From Chryseobacterium sp. (GTDB lineage Bacteria; Bacteroidota; Bacteroidia; Flavobacteriales; Weeksellaceae): a stretch of 64,000 bases of DNA. How positions within the stretch are numbered: the first letter of the stretch is position 1; each line of letters begins with the position of its first letter. The DNA is taken from positions 310,001 through 374,000 of the forward strand of contig NZ_VOXE01000002.1 in the NCBI RefSeq assembly GCF_008014695.1, given 5' to 3'. Shown here piece after piece: positions 52,015-59,227 of the stretch. A program made the position numbers and the translations under genes. Below the pieces are notes generated by a model. That model saw only the letters and a list, made by a program, of their open reading frames with translations. It was not told where the DNA came from and did not search any database.

Positions 52015-53283
52015 ATGCAGGACCCGATTTTTGACCTTATTGAAAAGGAAAGACAGAGACAGACCCACGGAATTGAACTCATCGCTTCAGAGAATTTCGT
52101 TTCCGACAATGTGATGAAAGCCATGGGCAGCGTCCTTACGAATAAATATGCCGAAGGGTATCCCGGAAAAAGATATTACGGCGGCTGCGAAGTCGTGGAC
52201 GAAGTGGAAAACCTCGCCATTTCCCGCGCAAAAGAACTTTTCGGTGTGAATTATGTGAATGTACAACCGCATTCCGGTTCCCAGGCGAACGCAGCCATTT
52301 ATCTGGCCTGTCTGAAACCTGGCGATGCGATCCTCGGACTGGATCTGTCGATGGGAGGCCATTTGACCCACGGAAGTTTCGTAAATTTTTCAGGAATTCA
52401 GTATCAGGCCAATTTTTACGGTGTTGACCGTGAAAGCAGACTTATCGACTATGACGCGATGCGCCAGAAAGCCCTCGAAGTGAAACCGAAAATGATCATC
52501 GCAGGATTTTCTGCCTATTCCAGGGATCTTGACTATCAAAAATACAGAGAAGTAGCCGATGAGGTGGGGGCAACTTTATGGGCCGATATCGCGCATCCGG
52601 CCGGTTTAATTGCCAAAGGATTGCTCAATAATCCATTTGAACACTGCCATGTCGTAACCACCACTACGCACAAAACCCTGCGCGGACCGAGAGGCGGCAT
52701 GATCATGATGGGCAAGGATTTTGAAAATCCGTACGGCCATAAAACCCCGAAAGGCGAAACAAAAATGATGAGCGCGGTTCTGGATAGTGCTGTATTCCCC
52801 GGAATTCAGGGCGGTCCGCTCGAGCATGTCATTGGCGCGAAAGCCGTGGCTTTTGCGGAAGCCATTGATGAAAAATTTGAAATCTATACCAAACAGGTGA
52901 TTGCGAATTCGCAGGCACTTTCGAAAGCAATGGTGGACTGCGGTTTCGATATCGTGAGCGGCGGTACCGATAACCATCTCATGCTCATCGACCTGAGAAA
53001 TAAAAATGTGAACGGTAAGGAAACCGAAAAAGCCCTGGTTAAAGCCGATATTACGTGTAACAAAAACATGGTGCCGTTTGATGACAAATCCGCCTTCACC
53101 ACTTCGGGAATCCGTCTCGGAACTGCCGCCATTACCACCCGCGGAATGAAAGAAAATGACATGGAAATCATTGCCGGTCTCATCAACGATGTCGTGATGA
53201 ACCTCAAAGACGAAAGCGTTATTTCCGGCGTCCGGAAAAAAGTGAATGAACTGATGGATTCGCGGCCGCTGTTTCAGTATTAG
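52015..53283 (+). CDS. glyA: Serine hydroxymethyltransferase
   Basis: 422 residues; PLP enzyme converting serine and tetrahydrofolate to glycine and 5,10-methylene-tetrahydrofolate. Schiff-base K220 in [14 protein letters not shown], the NPTEYAEG-like [16 protein letters not shown] at about 42-57, and the [12 protein letters not shown] segment at about 191-202 are present. Length is normal for the bacterial enzyme. Its start codon directly follows the heptamer array, so the ribosome-binding region is formed by repeats. A heptad tract begins at the first base after the TAG stop. Confidence 0.97.
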   Translation: MQDPIFDLIEKERQRQTHGIELIASENFVSDNVMKAMGSVLTNKYAEGYPGKRYYGGCEVVDEVENLAISRAKELFGVNYVNVQPHSGSQANAAIYLACLKPGDAILGLDLSMGGHLTHGSFVNFSGIQYQANFYGVDRESRLIDYDAMRQKALEVKPKMIIAGFSAYSRDLDYQKYREVADEVGATLWADIAHPAGLIAKGLLNNPFEHCHVVTTTTHKTLRGPRGGMIMMGKDFENPYGHKTPKGETKMMSAVLDSAVFPGIQGGPLEHVIGAKAVAFAEAIDEKFEIYTKQVIANSQALSKAMVDCGFDIVSGGTDNHLMLIDLRNKNVNGKETEKALVKADITCNKNMVPFDDKSAFTTSGIRLGTAAITTRGMKENDMEIIAGLINDVVMNLKDESVISGVRKKVNELMDSRPLFQY

Positions 53284-53332
53284 AGGCAAGAATCAAGAAT
53301 CAAGAACCAAGGCAAAAGTAAAATGTAAAAGT
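53284..53332 (+). repeat. Heptad-periodic tract after glyA
   Basis: Begins at the base after the stop: AGGCAAG AATCAAG AATCAAG AACCAAG GCAAAAG TAAAATG TAAAAGT, seven units in perfect register. Confidence 0.9.
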
Positions 53333-53344
53333 ATTCCTGCCCTG

Positions 53345-53402
53345 AAATCCGACAACGTCTTTGCGAGTAGGAGAAGCGGCAACGATGCAATCTTTGAGGC
53401 AG
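53345..53402. repeat. Dispersed intergenic repeat, copy A
   Basis: CCGACAACGTCTTTGCGAG, then AGGAGAAGCGGCAACGATGC and AATCTTTGAG. A second copy with an insertion lies at 54144-54224. Sequences of the type TTTGCGAGGAGGAG...CGACGCAATC recur in intergenic DNA of related genomes, as far as I recall. Confidence 0.7.
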
Positions 53403-53498
53403 GTTAGAAGCAGATGTTCAAAAAATAAATCAAATTCAGTCAATAATTTTGGCTGGATTTTTTATTCTAAAGGATAGCGTAATTTCCAGGTTTCCGTT

Positions 53499-53506
53499 TA
53501 ATTTTG
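53499..53506 (+). promoter_or_regulatory. recX promoter -7 element
   Basis: TAATTTTG matches TAnnTTTG. With the usual offset, transcription would begin near 53511, so the whole 5' leader would be made of the heptamer array. Confidence 0.5.
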
Positions 53507-53511
53507 TATCT

Positions 53512-53553
53512 AACATCTAACATCTAACATCTAACATCTAACATCTAACATTC
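53512..53553 (+). repeat. Heptamer microsatellite abutting the recX start codon
   Basis: Five perfect AACATCT units followed by AACATTC, ending at the base before the GTG start. 42 bp. Stop codons occur in all frames, so it is not coding. Confidence 0.92.
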
Positions 53554-54018
53554 GTGGAACACAAATCCTACACTTTCCCTGAGATCAAACAGAAAATGGT
53601 GAACTACTGTGTTTATCAGGACCGCTGCCATCAGGAAGTGGAGCAGAAGATGCGCGATTTTCTCCTTATTCCCGAAGCGAAAGAGGAAATCCTGCTCTAT
53701 CTGCTGAAGGAAAACTTCCTCAACGAAGAACGTTTTACGCGCAGCTACATACGCGGCAAATTCTACATGAAATCATGGGGCCGGAACAAGATCAGAAACC
53801 ATCTGAAATTCAAAGGCATCTCCGAAAAGCTTATCAACCGCTGTTTTGATGAAATTGATGAGCAGGATTATGACAGGACTTTAGAAAAAATCTACCAAAA
53901 TCATTATCTTAAGCAGAAAGGCCTGAAGGAATACCAGAAAAAATCCAAAACCATCACCTACCTTATTGGAAGAGGGTTTGAGTACGAGGAAATACTGAGG
54001 GTGATGGAAGGGGAGTAA
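53554..54018 (+). CDS. recX: Regulatory protein RecX
   Basis: 154 residues; inhibitor of RecA filaments. The three-helix repeats are seen as KMVNYCVYQDRCHQEVEQKM, LLKENFLNEERFTRSYIRG and GRNKIRNHLKFKGISEKLIN, with the C-terminal KSKTITYLIGRGFEYEEIL unit. The start is GTG; no upstream in-frame ATG is available because the leader is the heptamer array. recA is not adjacent. A heptad tract begins 4 nt after the stop. Confidence 0.9.
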   Translation: MEHKSYTFPEIKQKMVNYCVYQDRCHQEVEQKMRDFLLIPEAKEEILLYLLKENFLNEERFTRSYIRGKFYMKSWGRNKIRNHLKFKGISEKLINRCFDEIDEQDYDRTLEKIYQNHYLKQKGLKEYQKKSKTITYLIGRGFEYEEILRVMEGE

Positions 54019-54022
54019 GTTA

Positions 54023-54071
54023 AAGAGCCAAGGCAAAAGTAAAAAGAGCCAAGTAAAAAGAGCCAAGTAAA
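54023..54071 (+). repeat. Heptad-periodic tract after recX
   Basis: AAGAGCC AAGGCAA AAGTAAA AAGAGCC AAGTAAA AAGAGCC AAGTAAA in exact register, including a direct 14-bp duplication. Confidence 0.9.
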
Positions 54072-54143
54072 GAAGGACGAATTGTGAAAACGTGCGTAAA
54101 AAGTATCATGTGAAATGTACAATATACGAGGTGGTCCTGTGTA

Positions 54144-54224
54144 ACATTCGACAGCGTTTTTGCGAGGAGGAGGTGATCCCTGAGCGAAGTCGAAGGGAAC
54201 GACAACGACGCAATATCATCTCGG
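54144..54224. repeat. Dispersed intergenic repeat, copy B, with a nested insertion
   Basis: Resembles copy A but is split by about 26 bp that contain CCCTGAGCGAAGTCGAAGGG, itself an imperfect inverted repeat (CCCT...AGGG ends). The flanks TTCGACAGCGTTTTTGCGAG and ACGACAACGACGCAATAT correspond to the ends of copy A. Confidence 0.65.
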
Positions 54225-54556
54225 ACTCTGATGCTTTATTCGGATTGCTGTTAATTTGTGTCCCTTGTGTAAATATTTGTGTCCTTTGTGTTCAAGAATT
54301 GCGGGAGTCGGGTAAAAAGGCAAAGCTACAGTTTACAGAAGCCCGTCGATAGGGAGTAGAGGACGATTAAGGGTAAGAAGTCAGAAGGTTAGAAAAGTCA
54401 TAGCGTACGAAGGTCGAGCGTTGAAGCTTTTGAGCGGGTAATCATTTAAGCCGTTTCCGGTACGCGTTCACTGAGCGACTAATGGCCGTGACTAGGAGAG
54501 CCGAAGCGCGCCTCATTTTACAATCCGGAATTTCTCTATCCAACACTTCACCCATC
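54225..54556. other. Gene-free stretch with short direct repeats
   Basis: About 330 bp. Contains a near-duplication TTTGTGTCCCTTGTGT / TTTGTGTCCTTTGTGT near 54257-54293 and GC-rich mosaic DNA near 54400-54520. No gene or RNA seen. Confidence 0.55.
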
Positions 54557-54591
54557 AATCCAAAATCCCAAATCCACAATCCAAAATCACC
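54557..54591 (-). repeat. Heptad-periodic tract downstream of lplA
   Basis: Plus-strand AATCCAA AATCCCA AATCCAC AATCCAA AATCACC in 7-bp register, lying 3' to the minus-strand lplA stop by about 50 nt. A duplicated ACAACTCAACGCCTC block lies between it and the stop. Confidence 0.75.
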
Positions 54592-54644
54592 GAACAACTC
54601 AACGCCTCCACAACTCAACGCCTCACTCTTGCGACCCCGAAGCG

Positions 54645-55628
54645 CTACTTAAACACGCCCAAAATCTCTTCCAATGTTACCTTCCCGAAAAATTCCGTAA
54701 GGTTCAGGGCGGAGAGCGCCTGCTTCAGGTCGCCGGTTTCGTGCCTGACGCCGATAAGCTGCGCTTCGAAATCTTCAATGGGTCTTGAGGCAAAAAAATC
54801 GCCGAATATTTTTGCTTTCCCAATAATGCCGTGCACAACGTCCAGATGCACCTCAATGAATCCGGCCGGAACTTTGGCAGCTTTCTGAAAGTTGTATTTG
54901 GGCGAAAATCCGAAATTCCAGTCCCAGGTCGAATATTTTTCTTCCACGAGTTTTTCAATTCCTTCATGATCGTCGGGGGTAAGTTCATAACGCTGTGCGG
55001 TGGGGTTGTTTTGCATGATCTCGTCAGTAAGCCACTGCCTGAGGTCGGCTGTGGTGGTATCGGCCGGAAGATAGGGAAGAAGATTGGTCACCCGCGAGCG
55101 GTTGCTTTTTGTGGCCTTGTCCGTGAATTTCAGCGGATTTGCTTTCAAAGCCTCCCCAAGGACTTCCATTTCGGAGTCCAGAAGAAGGGTTCCGTGCTGG
55201 ATCATTTTCCCGTGGCGGGCGAGTTTGGCATTGCCGCTGAATTTGCGGCCCTCCACCAGCAAATCATTTCGTCCTTCCAGAACTGCAGGAACTCCGCGAC
55301 GGTTGAGCAGTTTGATGACCGGCTGTGTGAAAACCGAGAAATCCATAAAATCATGCTGCCCGAGCGGGGTATGGAAGGAAAAATTGAGATTGCCTTCATC
55401 GTGATATACGGTCCCTCCTCCGGACATTCTCCGGACAACTTTAATGTTCTTCTCCTGTACATAGTCGAGGTTGATTTCAGCGAGGGTATTCTGGAATTTT
55501 CCTACGATAATCGAGGGTGCGTTCACGTAGAGCAGGAAAAGATCCTCCACCGGGAACCGTGTGAGCAAATATTCCTCTGCGGCAATATTGAAATAGGCAT
55601 CTGTGGTTGGGGAATCAATGATGAGCAT
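54645..55628 (-). CDS. lplA: Lipoate-protein ligase
   Basis: 327 residues; attaches lipoate to the E2 subunits of 2-oxoacid dehydrogenases and to GcvH. N-terminal NIAAEEYLLTRF at about 14-25, VGKFQNTLAEIN at about 42-53, RRMSGGGTVYHDEGNLNFSF at about 65-84 and the lipoate-site FSGNAKLARHGKMIQHGTLL at about 130-149 are diagnostic. The C-terminal accessory domain (about 240-327) is present. glyA is near; a link to glycine metabolism (GcvH) is possible but not shown. Encoded alone on the minus strand. Confidence 0.93.
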   Translation of the reverse strand: MLIIDSPTTDAYFNIAAEEYLLTRFPVEDLFLLYVNAPSIIVGKFQNTLAEINLDYVQEKNIKVVRRMSGGGTVYHDEGNLNFSFHTPLGQHDFMDFSVFTQPVIKLLNRRGVPAVLEGRNDLLVEGRKFSGNAKLARHGKMIQHGTLLLDSEMEVLGEALKANPLKFTDKATKSNRSRVTNLLPYLPADTTTADLRQWLTDEIMQNNPTAQRYELTPDDHEGIEKLVEEKYSTWDWNFGFSPKYNFQKAAKVPAGFIEVHLDVVHGIIGKAKIFGDFFASRPIEDFEAQLIGVRHETGDLKQALSALNLTEFFGKVTLEEILGVFK

Positions 55629-56001
55629 ATCTTTTTGTTTGGTGTAAAAATACGTGATTTAGGGATATGAATGAATCCAACATTCATCACCAAAACCTTA
55701 CATCCTAAAGCTTAAAACCAATACCCGACATTTTCCACATTCTGTCTCATTTTTTGGCGTATTTGATAATTTATTTTATATTTGAATTAATTATAAAGTG
55801 CTGTATGTCATATTTTTAGGTGTCTAGAAGTATGCTCTTGTGTAGGGGCTTTTGCTGATTTCGCTTGTAGGATAAGGTAAGGTATCACCCAAATACAGCA
55901 CCCAATGCTATGCTCCGCCTTTGTTTTTTTGGCGAAATGAATCAGAGGATTGCACTCCGCCACCTGATGAAATTAAAGTGTTGAATTTCAAAGTTTTGTT
56001 C

Positions 56002-56016
56002 ATGTTAATTTAACAT
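56002..56016. promoter_or_regulatory. Perfect palindrome upstream of the first T9SS gene
   Basis: ATGTTAA-T-TTAACAT, a 15-bp inverted repeat centred about 50 bp before the predicted transcription start; operator candidate. Confidence 0.45.
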
Positions 56017-56046
56017 AAAATGTTTTAGTATTTTCATTTAAGTTTC

Positions 56047-56054
56047 TATTTTTG
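56047..56054 (+). promoter_or_regulatory. Promoter -7 element of the first T9SS gene
   Basis: TATTTTTG; predicted leader about 20 nt. Confidence 0.55.
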
Positions 56055-56078
56055 CCACATAACATAATCACATAATTA

Positions 56079-58328
56079 ATGAAAACACATTTATTTTTTA
56101 AACGGATCCTCTTTTTGTGGATATTGGCTTTTTCCGCTGGTCTTTGGGGGCAAAATTATTTTAACCAAAATTTCAATTCGTCGACTACTTTAAGCGATTA
56201 CATTGGAAGTGGTTCAAATCAATTTACTGCCATCTCTTCTTCCGGGGCAGGAACAACCTGGTCAGTAAACGGAAGTAATGTATTACAGGCTGTAAGAACA
56301 GGTAACGCTGGTGCTGCTACTAAAACGAATTTTAATGGCACTGCAGCTGCTACCTTACTACTCAAGTTTGATTTTAATTCAACTTCTACAACAGCAACTA
56401 CAAGCGCTATAACGGTTGCAGTTGGCACAGCCTTGGGCACAGCAAATTCAGCTCCATCAAATGCTTCTACCCACTCTAAATTTGGAATTAATACACTTGC
56501 AAATGGGAGCTATTCATTTAGAGATATCTCTGCCTCTGTAAACGGAACTGGCACTTTTTCTGGGAACCAAACTATTTCGTGGTATATAAATAACAGTGCT
56601 ACTTCAATTGATTATTTGGCTCCGGACGGTACTACCGTTTCTTTAGCAGCTGATAGATATGATATTTGGGTTGGTGCAACTCAAACATTATTTTCAAGAT
56701 CTGCTACTACTTCTTCAGTGGGTCTGATTGATTTCAAAATTATTCTCGGACAAACAGGCACAGCTTTATTTGATAATATTTCTCTTAGTGAAATTCCTGC
56801 TCCTCCAACAACTTGGAATGGTACGACATGGAGTGGTGGTAACCCATCCGCCAGTACTGATGCAGTAATCGATAATGATTATACGGGAGCCTCGTTTACG
56901 GCAAATAATTTAACGGTTAATGCTACACGAACTCTTACCCTTAATTCCGGAACAACTGTTACTTCCAACAATCTGACCAATAATGGTGCAGTGGTTGTAA
57001 ATGACGGTGGGAACTTCATCCAGACCGCTTCAGGATCGTATTCAGGATCAGGGACTTTCACGGTTAACAGAAACAGTGCAAGTGCAGCAAATAAATATGC
57101 CTTTTGGTCTTCACCGGTATCGGCGGCCAATATTTATGCGGTTTTCCCTGGATTTACACCGCAATATGTGATGACGTATAATACTGCTACCGATTTTTAC
57201 GATGTAGTGCCGAACCCCACTGCTACAACAGCAGGAATAGGCTATTCGGTAAAAATTCCGGCAACAGCTCCGAATCTTACTTTTATCGGAACTCCGAATA
57301 ACGGCAGTTTTAACACCACGTTATCGACTGTGGGGAATACCTATAATTTAGTCGGCAACCCGTATCCTTCCAATCTCGATTTGCCTGCATTCTATACGGC
57401 AAATAGTGCCAATATTGGTTCAACACTTTGGTTCTGGGACAATACGAGCAACAGTGTCACCACACAGTCCGGAAATACAACGGTTAACGTAGGTTATGCT
57501 ACGTATAATGCCGCTGGTTCTACATGGGTTGCAGCGCCAACTTCAACTGCACCTTCAGAGAATGCTGCCAAAATCGGGCAGGGCTTCATTGTAGAGGCTC
57601 TTACCACTACGCTCGCGTTTACGAACAGCATGAGGGTGGCAACAGCCGGAGTTTCACTGAATAAAAATGTAGTAGTAGATGAAGGAAAATACTGGCTGAA
57701 ACTCACCACTCCTTACGGTTCATACATTTCACAGGCCGTGACTTACCAGCAGGGGGCATCAAATGGGTACGATCCCTATGACTCAAAAGCGATAGCGACT
57801 GGCTCTGATGCTTTCTACAGCTTAACCGGAACGCAGAAACTCATCATTCAGGGGCGCGCTGCATTTGATATTAACGATGTGGTGCAGTTAGGGAATAAAC
57901 ATTTCGAAAACGGACAGTTTACGATTTCACTTTCTCAAAAAGAAGGATTATTTGCAAACGGACAGGCGGTTTACCTGAAAGACAAACTGTTGGGAACCGA
58001 GACCAATCTTCAGAATGGCTCCTATACCTTTGCATCCAATGCAGGGGATTTTACGAACCGTTTTGAGATCGTGTACAAACAGAGTCTCCTCGGAACCGTG
58101 TCTGCCACAGATACTGGAGAACTGCAGGTCTACCGTTCCGGAAATGATTTTGTTATTGATTCGCCGGTAAAGATCCGTTCAATAGAGGTCTATGACGCTT
58201 CAGGAAGACTGATGCAGTCCATTATCTCCGGTTTAAACAAACAGACAGTTACCAATTTAACCAAAGGGGTTTATTTCTTCCAGATCAGTACCGATTCCGG
58301 CAAAGTATCCAGAAAAGTTCTTAAATAA
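56079..58328 (+). CDS. Large surface protein with T9SS sorting domain, copy 1
   Basis: 749 residues. Signal peptide about 1-24 (MKTHLFFKRILFLWIL, cut near LWG-Q). Residues about 25-245 form a unique beta-rich N-terminal domain with many Thr/Ser (ends near ILGQTGTALFDNISLSEI). From about 248 (WNGTTWSGG) to the end it shares a long module with the second surface protein: NYVVDGGNF-like repeats (here NDGGNFIQTASGSYSG), YAFWSSPV, NLVGNPYPSNLD, YWLKLTTPYG, LLGTETNLQNGSYTF. The T9SS type A domain is about 680-749 (LQVYRSGNDFVIDSP ... KVLK). Predicted to be exposed on or released from the surface. Confidence 0.88.
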   Translation: MKTHLFFKRILFLWILAFSAGLWGQNYFNQNFNSSTTLSDYIGSGSNQFTAISSSGAGTTWSVNGSNVLQAVRTGNAGAATKTNFNGTAAATLLLKFDFNSTSTTATTSAITVAVGTALGTANSAPSNASTHSKFGINTLANGSYSFRDISASVNGTGTFSGNQTISWYINNSATSIDYLAPDGTTVSLAADRYDIWVGATQTLFSRSATTSSVGLIDFKIILGQTGTALFDNISLSEIPAPPTTWNGTTWSGGNPSASTDAVIDNDYTGASFTANNLTVNATRTLTLNSGTTVTSNNLTNNGAVVVNDGGNFIQTASGSYSGSGTFTVNRNSASAANKYAFWSSPVSAANIYAVFPGFTPQYVMTYNTATDFYDVVPNPTATTAGIGYSVKIPATAPNLTFIGTPNNGSFNTTLSTVGNTYNLVGNPYPSNLDLPAFYTANSANIGSTLWFWDNTSNSVTTQSGNTTVNVGYATYNAAGSTWVAAPTSTAPSENAAKIGQGFIVEALTTTLAFTNSMRVATAGVSLNKNVVVDEGKYWLKLTTPYGSYISQAVTYQQGASNGYDPYDSKAIATGSDAFYSLTGTQKLIIQGRAAFDINDVVQLGNKHFENGQFTISLSQKEGLFANGQAVYLKDKLLGTETNLQNGSYTFASNAGDFTNRFEIVYKQSLLGTVSATDTGELQVYRSGNDFVIDSPVKIRSIEVYDASGRLMQSIISGLNKQTVTNLTKGVYFFQISTDSGKVSRKVLK

Positions 58329-58335
58329 TAAAAAA

Positions 58336-58584
58336 ATGAAAAAAACACTATTCATCATAGGAATTGTAATTTCCACCGCAGCATTTGGTCAGAAAAAAGA
58401 CTATAAATTTTTCCAGAATGACCATAAGCAACCGGATTATTCCACCGCAAGAGCACCCGGTGACCCCGGAGATCCTGTCCCGATTGACAGTTATATTCCG
58501 CTCTTGCTGATCGCAGGTCTGGCACTGGCAGCCCGATATGCTAAACGCCAATCTTCCACAATAGAATCAGCGGACAAAAACTAA
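58336..58584 (+). CDS. Small PID-CTERM-like sorted protein, copy 1
   Basis: 82 residues. An N-terminal signal peptide about 1-18 (MKKTLFIIGIVISTAAFG), a polar middle, then a C-terminal tripartite signal: APGDPGDPVPIDSYI, a hydrophobic helix LLLIAGLALAA, and basic RYAKRQ, followed by a short tail. This is the form of a sorting signal for a membrane-embedded transpeptidase, like PEP-CTERM; NCBI names similar ends PID-CTERM. The gene starts 8 nt after the surface protein stop, so both are co-expressed. Function is unknown. Confidence 0.8.
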   Translation: MKKTLFIIGIVISTAAFGQKKDYKFFQNDHKQPDYSTARAPGDPGDPVPIDSYIPLLLIAGLALAARYAKRQSSTIESADKN

Positions 58585-58601
58585 CAATCAATTTGCAGTA
58601 T

Positions 58602-58639
58602 AAAAAAGCAGCTTCTCTCCGCAGAAGCTGCTTTTTTTT
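58602..58639 (+). terminator. Terminator of surface-protein cassette 1
   Basis: AAAAAAGCAGCTTCT / AGAAGCTGCTTTTTT stem, CTCCGC loop, then T-run. A nearly identical terminator ends cassette 2. Confidence 0.95.
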
Positions 58640-59227
58640 CCCAAGCATAAAGTCTCCACTCATTATCCCGCTGCATAACCCTCTAGCTTCTTAACCTTTC
58701 AGCCAGTCAGGCCTCTCAAGCACATATTTCCATGCCCAGTATGCGAAATATATCCGTTTTTGGAGGTTTTTTTCTATCTTTGTCCAAACTCAACCATGAC
58801 GCACAACGTTCAGGACTTTACTTCCGGCTCATCTGCCCAATACGCTTTTTCAGGATTCCTTTCCCCGTAACACTTGACCGGTCCCGGCTCATCAGATGAT
58901 ATCAAGTCGGCACACCGCTGTGGCAGTGTCATTCGTGCATTTTCTTTCACCCGATGCCGCTGAAAATTGATGAACAATAATCCAGAACTTCGTTACCGAA
59001 GGGCAATAGTGAGCTTCAATTCATAATTAAACTTACTTGACGGATATTTTGTTTTCACATTAATACTGATGCATGTTAAAATAAAGATTTCTTTGAGTGC
59101 ACTTAATTCCGGCGCGATGAATGACTGAACTGGCAGTATTTCAGGGTTAGTAACCAGAAGTGGACCGGAAGTCCCGGCGGCTTAGTGCGAATTTACCATC
59201 AGATAAAAACATTAAAAACACCTAAAC
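58640..59227. other. Spacer between the two surface-protein cassettes
   Basis: About 590 bp. TATCTTTG at 58775-58782 is a good -7 element and is followed 13 nt later by a short open frame (58796-58870, 24 codons, begins MTHNVQDFTSG). It may be a remnant or a small peptide. No other gene is seen. Confidence 0.5.

Larger units (their letters stand above)
55629..56078. other. Divergent regulatory region before the surface-protein cassette
   Basis: 450 bp without a gene. It holds the palindrome at 56002-56016 and the -7 element at 56047-56054. The rest is AT-rich with a decayed short-repeat look near 55675-55740. Nothing else recognised. Confidence 0.55.

Noticed and set aside
48190-54071. Heptad tracts as coding leucine-zipper-like or short repeat proteins
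   Set aside because: A 7-bp unit shifts frame every repeat, and stop codons appear in the tracts; they also lie just after stop codons.
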